27,303 nucleotides of DNA from Nitrospirota bacterium (GCA_021789735.1 JAJYJB010000029.1:1-27303), one strand, 5' to 3'; counted from the stretch's first letter, positions 1-11,816 are shown. Numbers and translations are program-made. Notes: generated by a model from the sequence alone, not told the origin.

Positions 1-2
1 CG

Positions 3-674
3 ATCTCCTTCACCGGGGACCCTGCCCGCGCTGAGGAGATAGCAAGGAAAATTGGCCCCCTTGGGATAAAGTGGTCGGCCACGGCCCGGGCGGCCGTTCC
101 TTACAATACACTCAAGGTACTTAAGGAAAACGGGCTCAGGCTACTGGTGGTGGGTTTTGAGTCCGCCAACCAGAAGATACTCAATAACATAAAAAAAGGC
201 ATCACGGTGGAGGGGGCAAGGAAATTCGTAAAGGATGCCAGGGAGCTTGGCATACTCCTTCACGCGTGCTTCATACTGGGGCTTCCAGGGGAGACGGCGG
301 AAACGATGGAAGAGACCATCAGGTTTGCAAAGGAGATAGACCCTTACAGCATACAGGTGTCCCTCGCCGCGCCATACCCCGGCACTGAGCTTTACCGCCA
401 GGCCATGAAGGAAGGGTGGCTCAGAATGGCCGAAAGCGGGCTTGTGAATGATGGCATCCAGACCGGCGCCCTCTCTTACCCTAATCTGCCAAAAGAAGAA
501 ATATTCGAGAATGTGGAGAGGTTTTACAGGCGGTTCTATTTCAGGCCGCGCCCCGTGCTGCGCATTCTCAAGGAGATGCTCTCCGACCGGCAGGTCCTGA
601 AGCGCAGGGCCAGGGAAGGCAAGGAGTTTTTGTCCTTCATGGCCAGGAGAAAGGAAATTGAAAAAGCCAAATAG
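3..674 (+). CDS. hpnJ: HpnJ-like radical SAM protein, 3' part (hopanoid head group)
   Basis: The reading frame is open from the window edge to a TAG at 674, so the N-terminal half, including the radical-SAM CxxxCxxC cluster, lies outside. The visible 223 residues match the C-terminal half of HpnJ: the GFES-NQKILNNIKKG stretch, then FILGLPGET and VSLAAPYPGTELY, which are typical of B12-binding-type radical SAM proteins, and a basic C-terminus. From published work on the family, HpnJ acts after HpnI and HpnK in making bacteriohopanetetrol cyclitol ether, rearranging the glucosamine head group. An internal ATG at 147 is not the start, because the homologous sequence continues upstream. hpnK follows, separated by a 220-bp gap holding a repeat element. 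Family assignment is firm from sequence memory; the exact reaction here is inferred. Confidence 0.85.
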   Translation: MSFTGDPARAEEIARKIGPLGIKWSATARAAVPYNTLKVLKENGLRLLVVGFESANQKILNNIKKGITVEGARKFVKDARELGILLHACFILGLPGETAETMEETIRFAKEIDPYSIQVSLAAPYPGTELYRQAMKEGWLRMAESGLVNDGIQTGALSYPNLPKEEIFENVERFYRRFYFRPRPVLRILKEMLSDRQVLKRRAREGKEFLSFMARRKEIEKAK

Positions 675-745
675 AGACGACTGTCCCGGAAGCAGACGGG
701 CCCTTTGCGGCCATGAAGGACAAAAATATGGCTTTTCCTAATATA

Positions 746-874
746 GTGTTTCATAAATAATTAGACATAAATCCTTGTCATTCCCGCAAATGAAGCGCGT
801 CGGGAATCCTTCTTAAAGAAAGATCCCGGACAAGCCGGAATGACAAGACTTAATGAAGGTTATTAATGAAACAC
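746..874. repeat. MITE/REP-like element with nested inverted repeats
   Basis: Outer ends are near-perfect inverted repeats: GTGTTTCATAAATAA at 746-760 against the complement of 861-874. Inside them lies a second, perfect 11-bp inverted pair, CTTGTCATTCC at 774-784 and GGAATGACAAG at 837-847. The inner core (TGTCATTCCCGC ... CGGGAATCCTTC ... GGAATGAC) recurs at 12881-12980 and 13508-13635. It encodes no protein and no clear target-site duplication is visible. The size and nested ends suggest a small non-autonomous mobile repeat lying inside the hopanoid gene cluster. Confidence 0.65.
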
Positions 875-894
875 CACAGGTTTAAGCGGTCTTT

Positions 895-1755
895 ATGGGT
901 GAGAAAAAACAAAAAACCTGCCTTGTGATCAATGCCGATGACCTGGGCAAAAGCCCGTCCGTGAACGCCGCAATAGAGAAGGCCCACCGTCTGGGGGTCT
1001 TGAATTCGGCAAGCATCATGGCCGGGGGTGAGGCATTCGGGGAAGCGGTAGAGCTTGCCGGCAAACTTCCCGGTCTTTCGGTGGGCCTCCATGCCACCTT
1101 CTGTGACGGACGTTCGGTGCTGCCTCATTCAGAGATACCGGGGCTTGTGGACAAAAGAGGTTTTTTTGAGGAAAACCCGGCAAAGGCAGGCCTTAAGTAC
1201 TGGACGCAAAGAAAGGTTCTTTCGGGGCAGATAGAGGCCGAGATCGAGGCGCAGTTTGACCGCCTCCAGAGAGCGGGGATACAGCCCTCGCATGTGGACT
1301 CCCACCACCACCTGCATGCCCACCCGGTCCTTTTTGCTATCCTGAGCAAGGCCGCCCGGAAAAGGGACATTAAATGGATGAGAATGCCCCCAGGGCCCCT
1401 GGGACCCTTAACTTTTGACGGATTTTTAAAATGGGCCTCCAGGTGCCACGAATGGGCCGCCTTCAAGGCCCTGGAGGTTTTTAATGTCAGGGCCGCCTGC
1501 CCGATGGGGTTTTTCCATTTTGCAAACACCTATGGGCTCTCGCACACCGGGCATGTTTGCGAGGACTTTTTTTTAAAGCTGATCCCGCGGGTGAGGGGGC
1601 CCGTTGCAGAGGTCTTTCTCCATCCGGACCTCTCCACGCCCGGGGGGGCAAGGGAGCTGGATGCGGTCCTGTCCGCAAAGGTGAAAATGCTCGCCGGCTC
1701 GGGCGGGATCACCCTGGCGGGTTTCAAAGATATTCCCGATGGTATAAAATTTTAA
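895..1755 (+). CDS. hpnK: HpnK, YdjC-family deacetylase of hopanoid head-group synthesis
   Basis: A 286-residue protein of the YdjC/HpnK family, which deacetylates N-acetylglucosaminyl-bacteriohopanetetrol before HpnJ acts. Metal-binding motifs are visible: NADDLG at residues 13-18 near the N-terminus and HVDSHHHLH at about 133-141. The length suits the family. The chosen ATG at 895 gives the expected short lead into VINADDLG; no strong ribosome binding site is seen, and an A-rich run (GAAAAAACAAAAAAC) lies just inside the coding start. It shares direction with hpnJ but is separated from it by the repeat element at 746-874. An EamA/EmrE-like gene follows 45 bp downstream. Identification is supported both by the motifs and by the hpnJ neighbour. 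Confidence 0.88.
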   Translation: MGEKKQKTCLVINADDLGKSPSVNAAIEKAHRLGVLNSASIMAGGEAFGEAVELAGKLPGLSVGLHATFCDGRSVLPHSEIPGLVDKRGFFEENPAKAGLKYWTQRKVLSGQIEAEIEAQFDRLQRAGIQPSHVDSHHHLHAHPVLFAILSKAARKRDIKWMRMPPGPLGPLTFDGFLKWASRCHEWAAFKALEVFNVRAACPMGFFHFANTYGLSHTGHVCEDFFLKLIPRVRGPVAEVFLHPDLSTPGGARELDAVLSAKVKMLAGSGGITLAGFKDIPDGIKF

Positions 1756-1800
1756 AAATAGCCAGAGAGGAGTTTTTGTTTTTTTAAAAACTTATATCCC

Positions 1801-2229
1801 ATGAAGACAATTGGCATAATCCTTATAGCGGCGCTTTGCGCCGCGGTTGGCGAGACCTTTTTGAGCTACGGCATGAGAAGGATAGGGGACATAAATTGGC
1901 GGGAGCCTTCGCAGTGGCTAGGCTGGTTCGGCACTGTTATCACAACCCCGTATATAGTTATCGGCACCGCTCTTCTGGCCTGCTTTTTCTTCCTGTATCT
2001 TATCTCCCTTTCCCAGGCGGACCTGAGCTTTGTAATGCCCTTGACCGCTTTTTCCTACGTTGCTGCGGCCTTCCTGGCAAAGATCTTTCTGAAAGAGGAG
2101 ATTTCCTGGCTGCGGTGGTCCGGGATAGTCGTCATAGTGCTGGGGATAACCCTCATCGCGATGGGCTCAGGCAGTTCGTCCCTCCATGCTTCGCCTGTTA
2201 AGGCGGAAAACACCACTATGTCCGAATAG
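1801..2229 (+). CDS. Small four-helix EamA/EmrE-like membrane protein
   Basis: A 142-residue, very hydrophobic protein with four predicted membrane segments at about residues 4-24, 45-75, 78-95 and 103-122, followed by a polar tail of about 20 residues. The architecture and the loop FLKEEISWLRWSGIVVIVLGI resemble the second half of EamA/DMT proteins and small multidrug-resistance (EmrE-type) subunits, which dimerise in the inner membrane. It is last in the hopanoid cluster, 45 bp after hpnK, and a likely terminator follows. By position it may move a hopanoid precursor or head group across the membrane, but that is inference from context; the sequence shows only a small transporter-like fold. 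Confidence 0.7.
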   Translation: MKTIGIILIAALCAAVGETFLSYGMRRIGDINWREPSQWLGWFGTVITTPYIVIGTALLACFFFLYLISLSQADLSFVMPLTAFSYVAAAFLAKIFLKEEISWLRWSGIVVIVLGITLIAMGSGSSSLHASPVKAENTTMSE

Positions 2230-2257
2230 CGAAAACCGCCGTATCTGGCTTTTTATG

Positions 2258-2287
2258 CCTGCGGCATCGAATGCAGGGACTTTTTTT
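2258..2287 (+). terminator. Likely intrinsic terminator of the hopanoid cluster
   Basis: A short stem CCTGC (2258-2262) pairs with GCAGG (2273-2277) and is followed, after three bases, by seven T residues (2281-2287). It lies 28 bp past the stop of the small transporter gene. The stem is only five base pairs, so it may be weak. Confidence 0.5.
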
Positions 2288-2338
2288 ATTTGGCATAGTT
2301 CGCTCACTTGCCGCTCGCTATCCATTTACTGTTCAAGG

Positions 2339-2386
2339 GGCACAATTCTGTCCGGTCGTCCTTGTCTTAATTGTGCCGGGTTTTTT
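2339..2386 (+). terminator. Stem-loop plus T-run immediately before kdsB
   Basis: GGCACAATT (2339-2347) is perfectly complementary to AATTGTGCC (2369-2377), with a 21-nt loop, followed by GGG and six T (2381-2386). This is a standard Rho-independent layout. The last T of the run is also the first base of the TATAAT that serves as the kdsB -10 box, so a terminator and a promoter share bases. Confidence 0.6.
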
Positions 2387-2391
2387 ATAAT
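2362..2391 (+). promoter_or_regulatory. Sigma-70-like promoter of the kdsB operon, leaderless spacing
   Basis: TTGTCT at 2362-2367, an 18-bp spacer, then a consensus TATAAT at 2386-2391. Only 8 nt separate the -10 from the kdsB ATG at 2400, so transcription would begin about two bases before the start codon. No Shine-Dalgarno is present. Confidence 0.6.
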
Positions 2392-2399
2392 AGCTGGAT

Positions 2400-5690
<3,291 letters not shown>

Positions 5691-5695
5691 AGATC

Positions 5696-6673
5696 ATGAA
5701 AGACAGTAAAAATCTGCTGCGTGAGGCTGAAAGGGTCCTTAAGGTAGAGGCCGATGCCCTGCTTGCGCTTACCGGCGCCCTGGACGAGGGCTTTTTAAAG
5801 ACAGTCCGCATGATAGATGACTGCAAGGGCAGGGTCGTCATAACCGGCATGGGCAAGTCAGGTCTCGTGGGCAAAAAGATCGCCGCCACCTTTTCCTCGG
5901 TCGGCATCCCTTCGCTCTTTCTCCATCCGGCAGAGGCCATCCACGGGGACCTGGGGATGGTCATGAGGAATGACGTCGTGCTTGCGATCTCCAACAGCGG
6001 GGAGACGGAAGAGCTCATAGCCATTCTGCCCCATCTGAAACGCTTCAATGTGCAGTTGGCGGTAATGAGCGGCAATTGCGGTTCCACGCTATGCCGCGCG
6101 GCTGACGCCATGATCGACATAAGCGTGAAGGAGGAGGCCTGTCCCATGGGCATAGTGCCAACGGCTTCAACAACCGCCGCCCTCGCCATGGGGGACGCAC
6201 TTGCCGTCGTGCTGATAAAGAAAAGAGGGTTCAGGGAGGAGGATTTCGCAAGCCTCCATCCGGGCGGCAGCCTGGGAAAGAAGCTTCTTATTACCGTTAA
6301 GGACCTCATGATATGCGGCAAGGACATGCCATGTGTTTCTCCGGACACGTCCATGTCCGGTGTGATCGTGGAGATGTCATCCAAAAGGCTCGGCATGACC
6401 CTCGTTACGGACGGCTCGGGCGTTGTGCAGGGGGTAATAACGGACGGGGACCTGAGGCGGGCCATCGAGCGCCATGGCAAGGAGCTTTTAGATATGAAAG
6501 CCGGCGAGTTGATGAGCAAGACCCCCAAGTTCATAAGGCCGGAGGAACTGGCCGCGCGGGCGCTTGCCGTCATGGAAGCCCATTCGATCACGACGCTTGC
6601 GGTCCTTGATGAGACCGGCAGGGGAGCGGGCGTCATACATATCCACGATATCCTTAAAAAGGGCATCGCTTGA
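5696..6673 (+). CDS. kdsD: Arabinose-5-phosphate isomerase (SIS plus two CBS domains)
   Basis: A 325-residue isomerase converting ribulose-5-phosphate to arabinose-5-phosphate, the KdsA substrate. The SIS sugar-isomerase domain spans about residues 35-175, with VVITGMGKSGLVGKKIA, AEAIHGDLGMV and AISNSGETEEL. The tandem CBS domains span about 205-325 (DLMICGKDMPCV..., ELMSKTPKFI...). Length and domain order match KdsD/KpsF/GutQ. Its position between kdsA and kdsC makes the KDO role most likely. It starts 5 bp after kdsA, and its TGA overlaps the TTG start of kdsC by four bases. Confidence 0.94.
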   Translation: MKDSKNLLREAERVLKVEADALLALTGALDEGFLKTVRMIDDCKGRVVITGMGKSGLVGKKIAATFSSVGIPSLFLHPAEAIHGDLGMVMRNDVVLAISNSGETEELIAILPHLKRFNVQLAVMSGNCGSTLCRAADAMIDISVKEEACPMGIVPTASTTAALAMGDALAVVLIKKRGFREEDFASLHPGGSLGKKLLITVKDLMICGKDMPCVSPDTSMSGVIVEMSSKRLGMTLVTDGSGVVQGVITDGDLRRAIERHGKELLDMKAGELMSKTPKFIRPEELAARALAVMEAHSITTLAVLDETGRGAGVIHIHDILKKGIA

Positions 6674-7233
6674 AAAAACAGACTAAACCTGTGGGGCCTG
6701 TGAACACAAGGGGCCTTAAAGAGCGGGCCAAATTGATAAAGCTGCTTATCTTCGATGTGGACGGGGTCCTCACCGACGGGGGTATAATCCTGGACGGAGC
6801 AGAAGGCGAGTATAAGAAATTCAATGTAAGGGACGGGCACGGGATAAAGCTGCTCCAGAGAGCGGGCATAGATGTGGCGCTGATAACGGGGAGGTACTCC
6901 AGGGTAGTTGAAAAGCGGGCCAGTGAGCTTGGCATCAGGGAGGTGTACCAGCGCTGCATCGACAAGGCCCCGGCATATGAGGCTCTACTTGAAAAGCTGG
7001 GCCTCCCGGCGATGGAAACGGCGTATGTGGGCGATGATGTCGTGGACATTCCCATATTAATGCGCGCCGGGCTTCCTGTTGCCGTTGCCGACGCCCACGA
7101 AGAGGCAAAAAGGCACGCGCTCATGATAACGAAGGCAAAGGGCGGCTGCGGGGCCGCAAGGGAATGTGTGGAATTCATACTGAAGGCCAAAGGACTCTGG
7201 GATGACATCATCGACTCCTACAGTAAAGCTTAA
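6670..7233 (+). CDS. kdsC: KDO-8-phosphate phosphatase (HAD family)
   Basis: A 187-residue HAD-family phosphatase that removes phosphate from KDO-8-P to release KDO for KdsB. HAD motifs are visible: the nucleophile motif FDVDGVLTDG at about residues 27-36, motif II in ALITGRYS, and the acidic motif YVGDDVVDIPILMRAGL. The GVLTDG wording is characteristic of KdsC rather than other HAD enzymes. The start is TTG at 6670, overlapping the kdsD stop (TTGA); the N-terminal 20 residues are basic and slightly longer than usual, so a later start is possible. It overlaps the following pgsA by 32 bp. Confidence 0.92.
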   Translation: MKKQTKPVGPVNTRGLKERAKLIKLLIFDVDGVLTDGGIILDGAEGEYKKFNVRDGHGIKLLQRAGIDVALITGRYSRVVEKRASELGIREVYQRCIDKAPAYEALLEKLGLPAMETAYVGDDVVDIPILMRAGLPVAVADAHEEAKRHALMITKAKGGCGAARECVEFILKAKGLWDDIIDSYSKA

Positions 7234-7747
7234 CCTGCCCACTGTCCTTACGTTAAGCAGGGTGCTGGTCATCCCTGTTTTCCTGTACGTGGCGCCCGAT
7301 TATCCGGTTGCCGGAGCGGGGATATTCGCGCTTGCCTCAATGACGGACTGGTTTGACGGTTATCTGGCCAGGAAGACGGGGACCGTTACAAAATTCGGCA
7401 TCCTGATGGACCCCATCGCGGACAAGTTCCTTGTCATCTCCGCGCTCATACTCCTGGTTTATATGGAAGAGCTTGCGGTCTGGGTGGCGTCGGCCCTTAT
7501 ACTCAGGGAATTTCTGGTCACGGCCCTACGGGTGGTGGCCCTGTCTAAAGGCATGGTGATGCCCGCGGAGATGGGGGGGAAAGTAAAGACTGTTTTTCAG
7601 TTTATCGCGATCATGGGCCTTGTTCTGGACGGCAGGAATTTTGGAATGCTTCACGATCTGGGCACAGTCCTCATTTACGTGGCCCTGGCGCTTGCGGTCT
7701 TCTCCGGGGTCAAATACACGATATCTTTCCGGAGATCCTCGGTTTAG
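7202..7747 (+). CDS. pgsA: CDP-diacylglycerol-glycerol-3-phosphate 3-phosphatidyltransferase
   Basis: An inner-membrane enzyme of 181 residues that transfers phosphatidyl from CDP-diacylglycerol to glycerol-3-phosphate, the committed step to phosphatidylglycerol. The CDP-alcohol phosphatidyltransferase signature is complete: Asp49, Asp52-Gly53, Ala56-Arg57, Gly66, Asp70 and Asp74 with the standard spacing. The N-terminal NLPTVLTLSRVLVIPVF is also typical of PgsA, and about four to five hydrophobic segments follow. It needs CTP indirectly (through CDP-DAG), which fits an operon containing pyrG. It overlaps kdsC by 32 bp, and plsY begins 5 bp after its stop. Other CDP-alcohol transferases share the signature, but the N-terminus favours PgsA. 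Confidence 0.88.
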   Translation: MTSSTPTVKLNLPTVLTLSRVLVIPVFLYVAPDYPVAGAGIFALASMTDWFDGYLARKTGTVTKFGILMDPIADKFLVISALILLVYMEELAVWVASALILREFLVTALRVVALSKGMVMPAEMGGKVKTVFQFIAIMGLVLDGRNFGMLHDLGTVLIYVALALAVFSGVKYTISFRRSSV

Positions 7748-7752
7748 GCGAA

Positions 7753-8340
7753 ATGGCGAAGCCTGCCTTCCTTCTCGCATGCTACCTGCTGGGTTCTCTC
7801 CCTTTTGGTCTTTTGGCCGCAAGCCTTAAAGGCATCGACCTCAGAAAAACAGGCAGCGGCAACATTGGGGCCACCAACGTGCTCAGGAGCGTGGGCAAAT
7901 GGCCGGCGCTGTTTACCCTTCTTGGGGATTCCCTTAAAGGAGCGGCGGCGGTGTGCATCGCCAGGCTTTTGGGTCTCGATGCCGCATGGCAGGGCATGGC
8001 GGGATTTTGCGCCGTGCTGGGCCATAATTTTTCTATTTTCCTTAAGCTGAAAGGCGGAAAAGGCGTGGCTACGAGTCTGGGCGTGATGGCTGCCCTTTCT
8101 CCGCTGTCCGGGGTTTTTGCGGTTGCCGTATGGCTTTCGGTAGCTTTTATTACCAGGTATTCTTCTCTGGCTGCGCTTCTGGCCTTCGCGGCCCTTCCTG
8201 CTGTCTCATACTTTTTTGGCGCATCGCGGCCCGTGGTCTTTACGGCTGCCGCCCTTGCGCTCTTGATAATCATGCGGCATACAGGCAATATAAAGAGACT
8301 CATCAGAGGAGATGAACGGAGAATCGGTGAGAAGACGTAA
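7753..8340 (+). CDS. plsY: Glycerol-3-phosphate acyltransferase PlsY
   Basis: A 195-residue polytopic inner-membrane enzyme that moves an acyl group from acyl-phosphate to glycerol-3-phosphate, the first step of phospholipid synthesis. The three PlsY signature loops are present: GSGNIGATNVLRSVGK (about 35-50), GDSLKGAAAV (about 58-67) and HNFSIFLKLKGGKGVATSLG (about 92-111). The N-terminal YLLGSLPFG is typical. It lies 5 bp after pgsA and overlaps the next gene by up to 29 bp. With pgsA it makes this half of the operon a phospholipid block next to the KDO block. Confidence 0.94.
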   Translation: MAKPAFLLACYLLGSLPFGLLAASLKGIDLRKTGSGNIGATNVLRSVGKWPALFTLLGDSLKGAAAVCIARLLGLDAAWQGMAGFCAVLGHNFSIFLKLKGGKGVATSLGVMAALSPLSGVFAVAVWLSVAFITRYSSLAALLAFAALPAVSYFFGASRPVVFTAAALALLIIMRHTGNIKRLIRGDERRIGEKT

Positions 8341-10033
8341 GTTTTTTTTGAATGCCGTTAAAATTTTAGTTATCCTCGCATTTTGTTTTGCCGCCCTGCC
8401 AGCTGTCCAGGCAATTGCTTCCGGCAATGGCCAGCTTAAGATCAAAGACCCCTCCTTGAAGGAAAACGAGCCGCTTTCTTATGTGCTGATGGAAAGGGCG
8501 GCAAATGATCCCATCCATTCAGGCGCTCTCCTTGAGCAGGCCATCCGTGTCTCACCCGATTTTCCCCCGGCATATTTCAGTCTCGCAGCCATGGACCTCA
8601 GGGATTTCCCGAACGGTCTTTTAAGCGGGCTCTACTATGGCGTTGAGGGTTTCAAGGCTTACGGCAGGAACTGGTGGTGGGCCATGAATCTGTCCGGCCT
8701 CCTCACTTTTGCCCTTGTCTGGTCTTTTTTTATTTCCCTCGCCGTCACTGCGGCCCTTAGACTGTCAAAGGAATTCCCGCTTTTAAGGCATGACATAAGC
8801 GAGGACAGGAGACATTTTTTCCTCTTCCTGGTGCCGGCCATTGGGGCTTTTTTTGGCCCCATTTTTTTCCTTGCCTCTGTTTTTCTCCTGCTTGGGCTGT
8901 ATTTTCAGAAAAGGGACCGCGTGCTCGTATATCTGGTAATGATATTTTTTGCCTTCGTGCCATACCTTAGCGGCTGGGCTGAGAGCGTTTACCATGTGGC
9001 CACTCCGGGAATGCGGGCGGTGGTAGCCGTGAATGAGGGCACGGACAATTCGCTTGCCCTGGACGCACTTGGGGGCAGAAGGGATTTTGACGGCCTTTTC
9101 TCCTACGGGCTGGCTGCCGGCAGGGCGGGCGAGCTTTCGGATGCCATTGCCGCTTATAGCGCGGCGATCGACGTCAGGAAGGACCCCCGCGCATATGTCA
9201 ACCTGGGCAACTGTTATTATCTGCTGGGCGAGCCCGACAAGGCCGGCCAGCTTTATCAGACCTCTGCCGGCATAAGGCCCGGCGCGGCGGCGTATTTCAA
9301 CCTGGCCCGGATCAGCAGGGACCAGCTTGATTACGAAAAAGGAGACGAACTTTATAAACAGGCCGCAAGCATTGACCCTGCTAGGGTCTCCCGGTTCATG
9401 AGCATGGCGGGGGGAAATGAAAATTCCCCAGGCGGCAAGGTTATGGATGAGTCGCTTGGCATGCGCGATTTCTATTCCCTGTTTGAAAATATTCACAGGG
9501 GCGTTGAGGTGTCATCAGTGGGCCTGTATCCTCCCCTCCTTGCGCCCGCGGCGGTTTTGTTGGCCGTATTTTTCCTTTTTTATGTCAAAAAGGGCGGGGT
9601 GAAGGCTTTCCGTTGTTCAAGGTGCGGCAAGATCCTGTGTGAAAGATGCGAAAAGGAGCTTTACTGGGGCAGGATGTGCAGCGACTGCTATCGCAGTCTT
9701 GTTAAGATCGAGGTCCTGGATCCCAAGAAGCGTGTGGCAAGACTCCTTAAGATCCACGGAGGGCAGCTGAAGAGGAGCGCCCTGATAAGGGCCCTCGGGT
9801 TTGCCCCTCCCGGAATAGCCTATATATATGGCGGCAACATTTTGCAGGGTATGCTTATGCTTTGGGGTTTTCTCTTTTTTCTTATGGCGGCGCTCCTGAA
9901 CCCCCTGTTCACGGTGGGCCTGGCGGCCCTGGACCATGCATGGCTTAATTATGCGGCTGCGGCCGGTATAGGCCTGCTATATATACTGTCTTTCGCCGGG
10001 ATCAGAAGGAGGCAGGGACGCGAATGGCTTTAG
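8312..10033 (+). CDS. TPR membrane protein with a six-cysteine zinc-cluster-like segment
   Basis: I do not recognise a named family for the full 573 residues. Seen in order: a signal-anchor or signal peptide at about 13-35; a first TPR-like stretch at about 52-95; membrane helices at about 123-150, 167-197 and 203-221; TPR repeats at about 262-360 (LSDAIAAYSAAIDV, AYVNLGNCYYLLGEPDKAGQLY); another helix at 405-425; a CxxC-x4-CxxC-x9-CxxC cluster at 435-459; and two or three further hydrophobic segments at 496-562. The cluster suggests a zinc-binding knuckle on the cytosolic face. It overlaps plsY by 29 bp (13 bp if GTG 8327 is the start, which has better GGAG spacing) and the PATAN-pseudopilin gene by 10 bp, so the two products probably work together. 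Function unknown; a scaffold at the envelope is the modest inference. Confidence 0.75.
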   Translation: MNGESVRRRKFFLNAVKILVILAFCFAALPAVQAIASGNGQLKIKDPSLKENEPLSYVLMERAANDPIHSGALLEQAIRVSPDFPPAYFSLAAMDLRDFPNGLLSGLYYGVEGFKAYGRNWWWAMNLSGLLTFALVWSFFISLAVTAALRLSKEFPLLRHDISEDRRHFFLFLVPAIGAFFGPIFFLASVFLLLGLYFQKRDRVLVYLVMIFFAFVPYLSGWAESVYHVATPGMRAVVAVNEGTDNSLALDALGGRRDFDGLFSYGLAAGRAGELSDAIAAYSAAIDVRKDPRAYVNLGNCYYLLGEPDKAGQLYQTSAGIRPGAAAYFNLARISRDQLDYEKGDELYKQAASIDPARVSRFMSMAGGNENSPGGKVMDESLGMRDFYSLFENIHRGVEVSSVGLYPPLLAPAAVLLAVFFLFYVKKGGVKAFRCSRCGKILCERCEKELYWGRMCSDCYRSLVKIEVLDPKKRVARLLKIHGGQLKRSALIRALGFAPPGIAYIYGGNILQGMLMLWGFLFFLMAALLNPLFTVGLAALDHAWLNYAAAAGIGLLYILSFAGIRRRQGREWL

Positions 10034-11079
10034 AAGGCACACTTAAGGAATTCGGTCTCACCGACATCCTTCAGCTCATATATTACCAGCGGAAAACGGG
10101 CGTCCTCACGGTGGAAGCGGGCTTTGACCGCGTCAGGATACTTTTTTATGAAGGCAATATAGTCTTTGTCGAGTCAAGCAGGCGGACGGAATCCAGGATG
10201 GGCATGCTTCTGCTCAAAAAGGGGCTCATCAAGGAGAAAGACCTCGATGCGGCCCTAGCCCAGCAGAAGGCAGCCGGGGCAAAGCTGGGAAATGCGCTGG
10301 TAAAGATGGGCGCCATTTCGGGGGAAACTCTGCGGGACACCCTTGTGCAGCAGTTCACCGAGCTGATCAGTTATCTTTTTACCTGGCGGCAGGGCCATTA
10401 CGAGTTCAAGCCCCAGGGCATCCCGATGGACAAGGACATCCCCATATCTCTTGACACGCAGCATATCCTGATGGAGGGCCTCCGGATACTGGATGAATGG
10501 TCCGCGGTGGATGGCAAGATCACCCTGGAGAGCATATTCTTAAAGACGCAGGCTCAGCCAGGGGAAATGGACGAGCTGGAGAAAAGTATTTATGATCTGG
10601 TTGATGGCGAAAACGATGTAAGCACCATAGCCAGTATCAGCGGCACTGACAGCTTCAGGATATCCAAGACCCTCCTGGAGCTTTATGAAAAAGGGCTCAT
10701 AGACAAAAAGACCACGGGTGAAAAGCCTGAGCCTGTCCCTTCAAAGGCGGCCTCTGGAGGCAAGAAGCTGCCCCCGTTTCTGCTGGAAGGGATACTCGCT
10801 GTTCTTTTCCTACTGTCAGCCGGCACCTTCTACGCCGGGTATCAGGCGCATCCGGTGGTTTCCAAACAATATGAAGCCTCCGCGGGGATAGACAGGCTCC
10901 GGTTCGGGGTGGAAGTCTACCGGGTGGAAAACGGCAGGTATCCGGCCGGGCTTGAGCACGTGGGTCCCACATTGGACCCTTGGGGCAACCCTTATGTTTA
11001 CAAGGTGACGGATTCGGGTTTTACCCTTGTTTCATCCGGTCCTGACGGCGTGCCCGGCAATGGAGACGATATCCACTGA
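10024..11079 (+). CDS. PATAN (DUF4388) protein fused to a pseudopilin-like periplasmic domain
   Basis: A 351-residue fusion. Residues 1-130 look like a DUF4388/PATAN domain ([41 protein letters not shown]), with an embedded segment like the GspE/PilB N-terminal domain ([21 protein letters not shown]). Residues 180-230 have a winged-helix look ([13 protein letters not shown] ... [10 protein letters not shown]). One membrane helix lies at about 252-273. Residues 283-351 match the globular end of type II secretion major pseudopilins: [29 protein letters not shown] and [13 protein letters not shown], the last being calcium-site-like. There is no prepilin peptidase motif, so this is a bitopic protein, not an assembled pilin. 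It overlaps the TPR gene by 10 bp and queC by 1 bp. Confidence 0.82.
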   Translation: MALEGTLKEFGLTDILQLIYYQRKTGVLTVEAGFDRVRILFYEGNIVFVESSRRTESRMGMLLLKKGLIKEKDLDAALAQQKAAGAKLGNALVKMGAISGETLRDTLVQQFTELISYLFTWRQGHYEFKPQGIPMDKDIPISLDTQHILMEGLRILDEWSAVDGKITLESIFLKTQAQPGEMDELEKSIYDLVDGENDVSTIASISGTDSFRISKTLLELYEKGLIDKKTTGEKPEPVPSKAASGGKKLPPFLLEGILAVLFLLSAGTFYAGYQAHPVVSKQYEASAGIDRLRFGVEVYRVENGRYPAGLEHVGPTLDPWGNPYVYKVTDSGFTLVSSGPDGVPGNGDDIH

Positions 11080-11816
11080 TGAGAATGGAAAGCGAGCGAA
11101 CTGTGGAAGATAAAAAAGTCCCTGCCAAGGGCATAAAAAAGGCGGTCGTGCTTTTAAGCGGAGGACTCGATTCGGCAACCGCCGCCGCGATAGCCAGGCA
11201 GGAGGGTTATACACCTTCCGCTCTCAGCTTCAGTTATGGCCAGAGGCACGCCAGGGAGCTGGAGTCCGCGCGGGCTGTGGCCCGGAGCCTTGGCATCGTT
11301 GAGCACCTGCTCATGAGCTTCGATATGGGCCTTATAGGTGGCTCGGCGCTGACATCCTCGATAGAAGTGCCTAAAGGTGAGGCCCCCGCCGCCGGGGCCA
11401 TACCCGTTACGTATGTGCCTGCCAGAAATACCGTGTTTTTATCTTTCGCGCTGGCCTGGGCCGAGACCCTGGAGGCTGCGGACATCTTTATGGGCGCAAA
11501 CGTAATGGATTACAGCGGGTATCCGGATTGCAGGCCGGAGTACCTTGCAGCGTTTGAGCAGATGGCCAACCTGGCCACAAGGGCGGGCGTGGAAGGCAGG
11601 ATAAGGTTCAAAGTGCATGCCCCGCTCCTGCATATGACAAAGGGTGAGATCATCAGGAAGGGATTGGAACTTGGAGTGGATTATTCGCTTACATGGAGCT
11701 GCTACGACCCGTCGCCTTCAGGGCGCCCCTGCGGCAGGTGTGACAGCTGCCTCTACCGGGCAAAAGGGTTTGCCGATGCCGGCGTCCCCGACCCGCTTCT
11801 GGAAGCGCTGAAATAA
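11079..11816 (+). CDS. queC: 7-cyano-7-deazaguanine synthase
   Basis: Converts 7-carboxy-7-deazaguanine to preQ0 with ATP and ammonia, a cytosolic step of queuosine synthesis. The PP-loop ATPase motif SGGLDS is at residues 27-32; [18 protein letters not shown] and [16 protein letters not shown] are typical QueC motifs. The zinc site is complete: Cys208, Cys218, Cys221 and Cys224. The 245-residue length includes about 20 extra N-terminal residues before [10 protein letters not shown], so a start further in is possible, though the ATG at 11079 overlaps the previous stop by one base (TGATG), typical of coupled translation. It is the last gene of the kdsB unit. No other queuosine gene is in view. 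Confidence 0.94.
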   Translation: MRMESERTVEDKKVPAKGIKKAVVLLSGGLDSATAAAIARQEGYTPSALSFSYGQRHARELESARAVARSLGIVEHLLMSFDMGLIGGSALTSSIEVPKGEAPAAGAIPVTYVPARNTVFLSFALAWAETLEAADIFMGANVMDYSGYPDCRPEYLAAFEQMANLATRAGVEGRIRFKVHAPLLHMTKGEIIRKGLELGVDYSLTWSCYDPSPSGRPCGRCDSCLYRAKGFADAGVPDPLLEALK

